From positions 3,596,001 through 3,660,000 of the forward strand of contig NZ_AP028070.1 in assembly GCF_030297175.1 (NCBI RefSeq): DNA of 64,000 nt, written 5' to 3'. Below the pieces are notes generated by a model. That model saw only the letters and a program-made list of their open reading frames with translations, did no database searches and was not told where the DNA came from. This DNA is from Marinobacter sp. LA51. Lineage in GTDB: Bacteria > Pseudomonadota > Gammaproteobacteria > Pseudomonadales > Oleiphilaceae. Position 1 is the first letter of the stretch. Each line of letters begins with the position of its first letter. This document shows positions 63,011 through 64,000 of this stretch, in pieces. The position numbers were made by a program, and so were the translations under genes.

Positions 63011-64000
63011 TCAGGATCCGAACAGGCCGGAGCGCAATGGCCGCAGGAAACCTCGGCCCCCTTCCGATTTGGCGGGAGTTCGAACCCCGTCGAATTCCAG
63101 GTAGCCGTCCTCAATTGGGTCGAAACGCAGGATTTTCACGTCTTCGAGGTAATTCTGGGAGGCCTTCCAGGGTCCGTGGGTGCCCTGGCGAGGCAGCCGG
63201 TCCGCGGCCCGTCTGATGTAACCGGCGTCGAGCGAACCCAGCACCGTAGTATCGCCCCGGCTATTCTCGGTATCCCGGGCCACTACCGTCTGATACCCGC
63301 GCTGGTCCATCAGATTCATCAGCCGGCACAGGTACTCGGCGGCAATATCCACTTTCAGGGTCCAGGAGCTGTTGGTGTAACCGAAAATCATGCCGGCGTT
63401 GGGGAGTCCTTCCACCATCACGTTTTTGTAGATGACCTTGTCCTTTAACACCACATCCTGACCATCGACACGGGGCCGAATGCCTCCAAGCATCTGGATA
63501 TCCAGCCCGGTCGCCGGAACGATGATATCCGCGGCCAGTGTTTTACCCGACTTCAGACGGATGCCATCAGCGGTGAAGCGCTCTATGTGGTCAGTGGCCA
63601 TGGACGCCCTGCCCGTGTTCAGGGCGGTGAACAGATCGCCATCCTTGACCACGCACAGGCGCTGATCCCAGGGATCGTAGTCCGGCGTGAAATGACGCAT
63701 GTCGGCGTTGTCACCGAGCCGACGCCGGATGATGCGCAGGAACAACCGGCGCATCAGCTTGGGACTATTGCGTGAGCGCACGTACAGAAAGCGGGAAATG
63801 GCGATATTGCGGGCCCGGATCAGCTTGTAGGCCAGCCTCTCCGGCAGCAAGCGCTGAACGAGAAGAGCGAGTTTGTCGGTCGACGGCAGCGGCATCAGGT
63901 AGCTTGGCGAACGCTGCAGCATGGTGACGTGAGCCGCCTGTTCCGCCAAGGTGGGCACCAGGGTGATGGCGGTAGCGCCACTGCCGATCACCACGACGCT
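63011..64000 (-). CDS. FAD-dependent monooxygenase, FMO/Baeyer-Villiger type (5' end cut off)
   Basis: The gene enters from the right edge; only the C-terminal 329 residues are seen. The first visible segment, S-V-V-V-I-G-S-G-A-T-A, is the second nucleotide-binding motif (NADPH site). Later I-I-V-P-A-T-G-L-D is the end of the FAD region, and G-Y-T-N-S-S-W-T-L matches flavin monooxygenases of the AlmA/EthA type. Long-chain alkane oxidation (AlmA) is one possibility that fits the lipid-rich context; the missing N-terminus prevents a firm call. Confidence 0.88.
   Translation of the reverse strand, partial: SVVVIGSGATAITLVPTLAEQAAHVTMLQRSPSYLMPLPSTDKLALLVQRLLPERLAYKLIRARNIAISRFLYVRSRNSPKLMRRLFLRIIRRRLGDNADMRHFTPDYDPWDQRLCVVKDGDLFTALNTGRASMATDHIERFTADGIRLKSGKTLAADIIVPATGLDIQMLGGIRPRVDGQDVVLKDKVIYKNVMVEGLPNAGMIFGYTNSSWTLKVDIAAEYLCRLMNLMDQRGYQTVVARDTENSRGDTTVLGSLDAGYIRRAADRLPRQGTHGPWKASQNYLEDVKILRFDPIEDGYLEFDGVRTPAKSEGGRGFLRPLRSGLFGS

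Overview
The window looks like chromosome of a GC-rich marine gammaproteobacterium. The gene content and codon use resemble Marinobacter, an inference from recognition because no database search was possible. Genes are dense and intergenic gaps are short. I see no rRNA, tRNA, CRISPR array, transposase or phage gene. Two genes run off the ends: a CDGSH iron-sulfur protein (left) and an FMO-like monooxygenase (right).

Layout. 0.2-3.7 kb: an arsenic operon of Acr3 arsenite permease, a dedicated GAPDH and ArsJ, behind a perfect dyad. 3.7-11.3 kb: patatin-like protein, two c-di-GMP enzymes, an alpha/beta hydrolase, folE-folX (tetrahydromonapterin branch), a CoA-binding protein and a small zinc-ribbon membrane protein. 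11.3-15.2 kb: a copper operon (MerR regulator, CopA, a 38-residue membrane peptide, CopG) with a MerR-type promoter. 15.3-17.2 kb: a Gly/Glu/His-repeat lipoprotein divergent from a PKHD hydroxylase. 17.2-29.4 kb: RNase II, acyltransferase, a PhaC-related hydrolase with Ser in place of Cys, haloacid dehalogenase, LysR, Bcr/CflA and MATE exporters, thiol peroxidase, thioesterase, and a Nudix/metallo-beta-lactamase fusion. 29.5-33.6 kb: a three-gene periplasmic molybdenum hydroxylase (triheme cytochrome, 2Fe-2S subunit, Tat-exported Mo subunit). 33.9-47.1 kb: exported AstE-like peptidase, transporters, PatB-like lyase, FadE, a second LysR, a ChaC-like enzyme, MarC. 46.5-54.4 kb: TetR-controlled beta-oxidation cluster (FadB-like, FadA-like, paired acyl-CoA dehydrogenases, SDR). 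54.5-57.5 kb: PntAB transhydrogenase. 57.6-64 kb: small lipoprotein, Old Yellow Enzyme divergent from HxlR, RhlE helicase, LpxL-like acyltransferase, DUF302 protein and the partial monooxygenase.

The gene set suggests a lipid- and hydrocarbon-degrading aerobe: FadE, FadB/FadA-like enzymes, two further acyl-CoA dehydrogenases, thioesterases and acyltransferases, PntAB for NADPH balance, and strong metal defence.

The most unusual signal is a family of seven intergenic foldback elements at about 11.4, 21.8, 23.7, 25.7, 43.3, 50.8 and 51.0 kb. Each has a related core of about 55 bases (138 in one expanded copy) containing GCCATGGATGGC-like and CTCAAGC/GCTTGAG dyads. The core is enclosed by inverted arms, 24-28 bp in six copies and 13 bp in the expanded one. 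The outer part of the arms is unique to each locus yet nearly perfectly self-complementary within it. One copy lies inside the predicted 5' leader of the copper operon.
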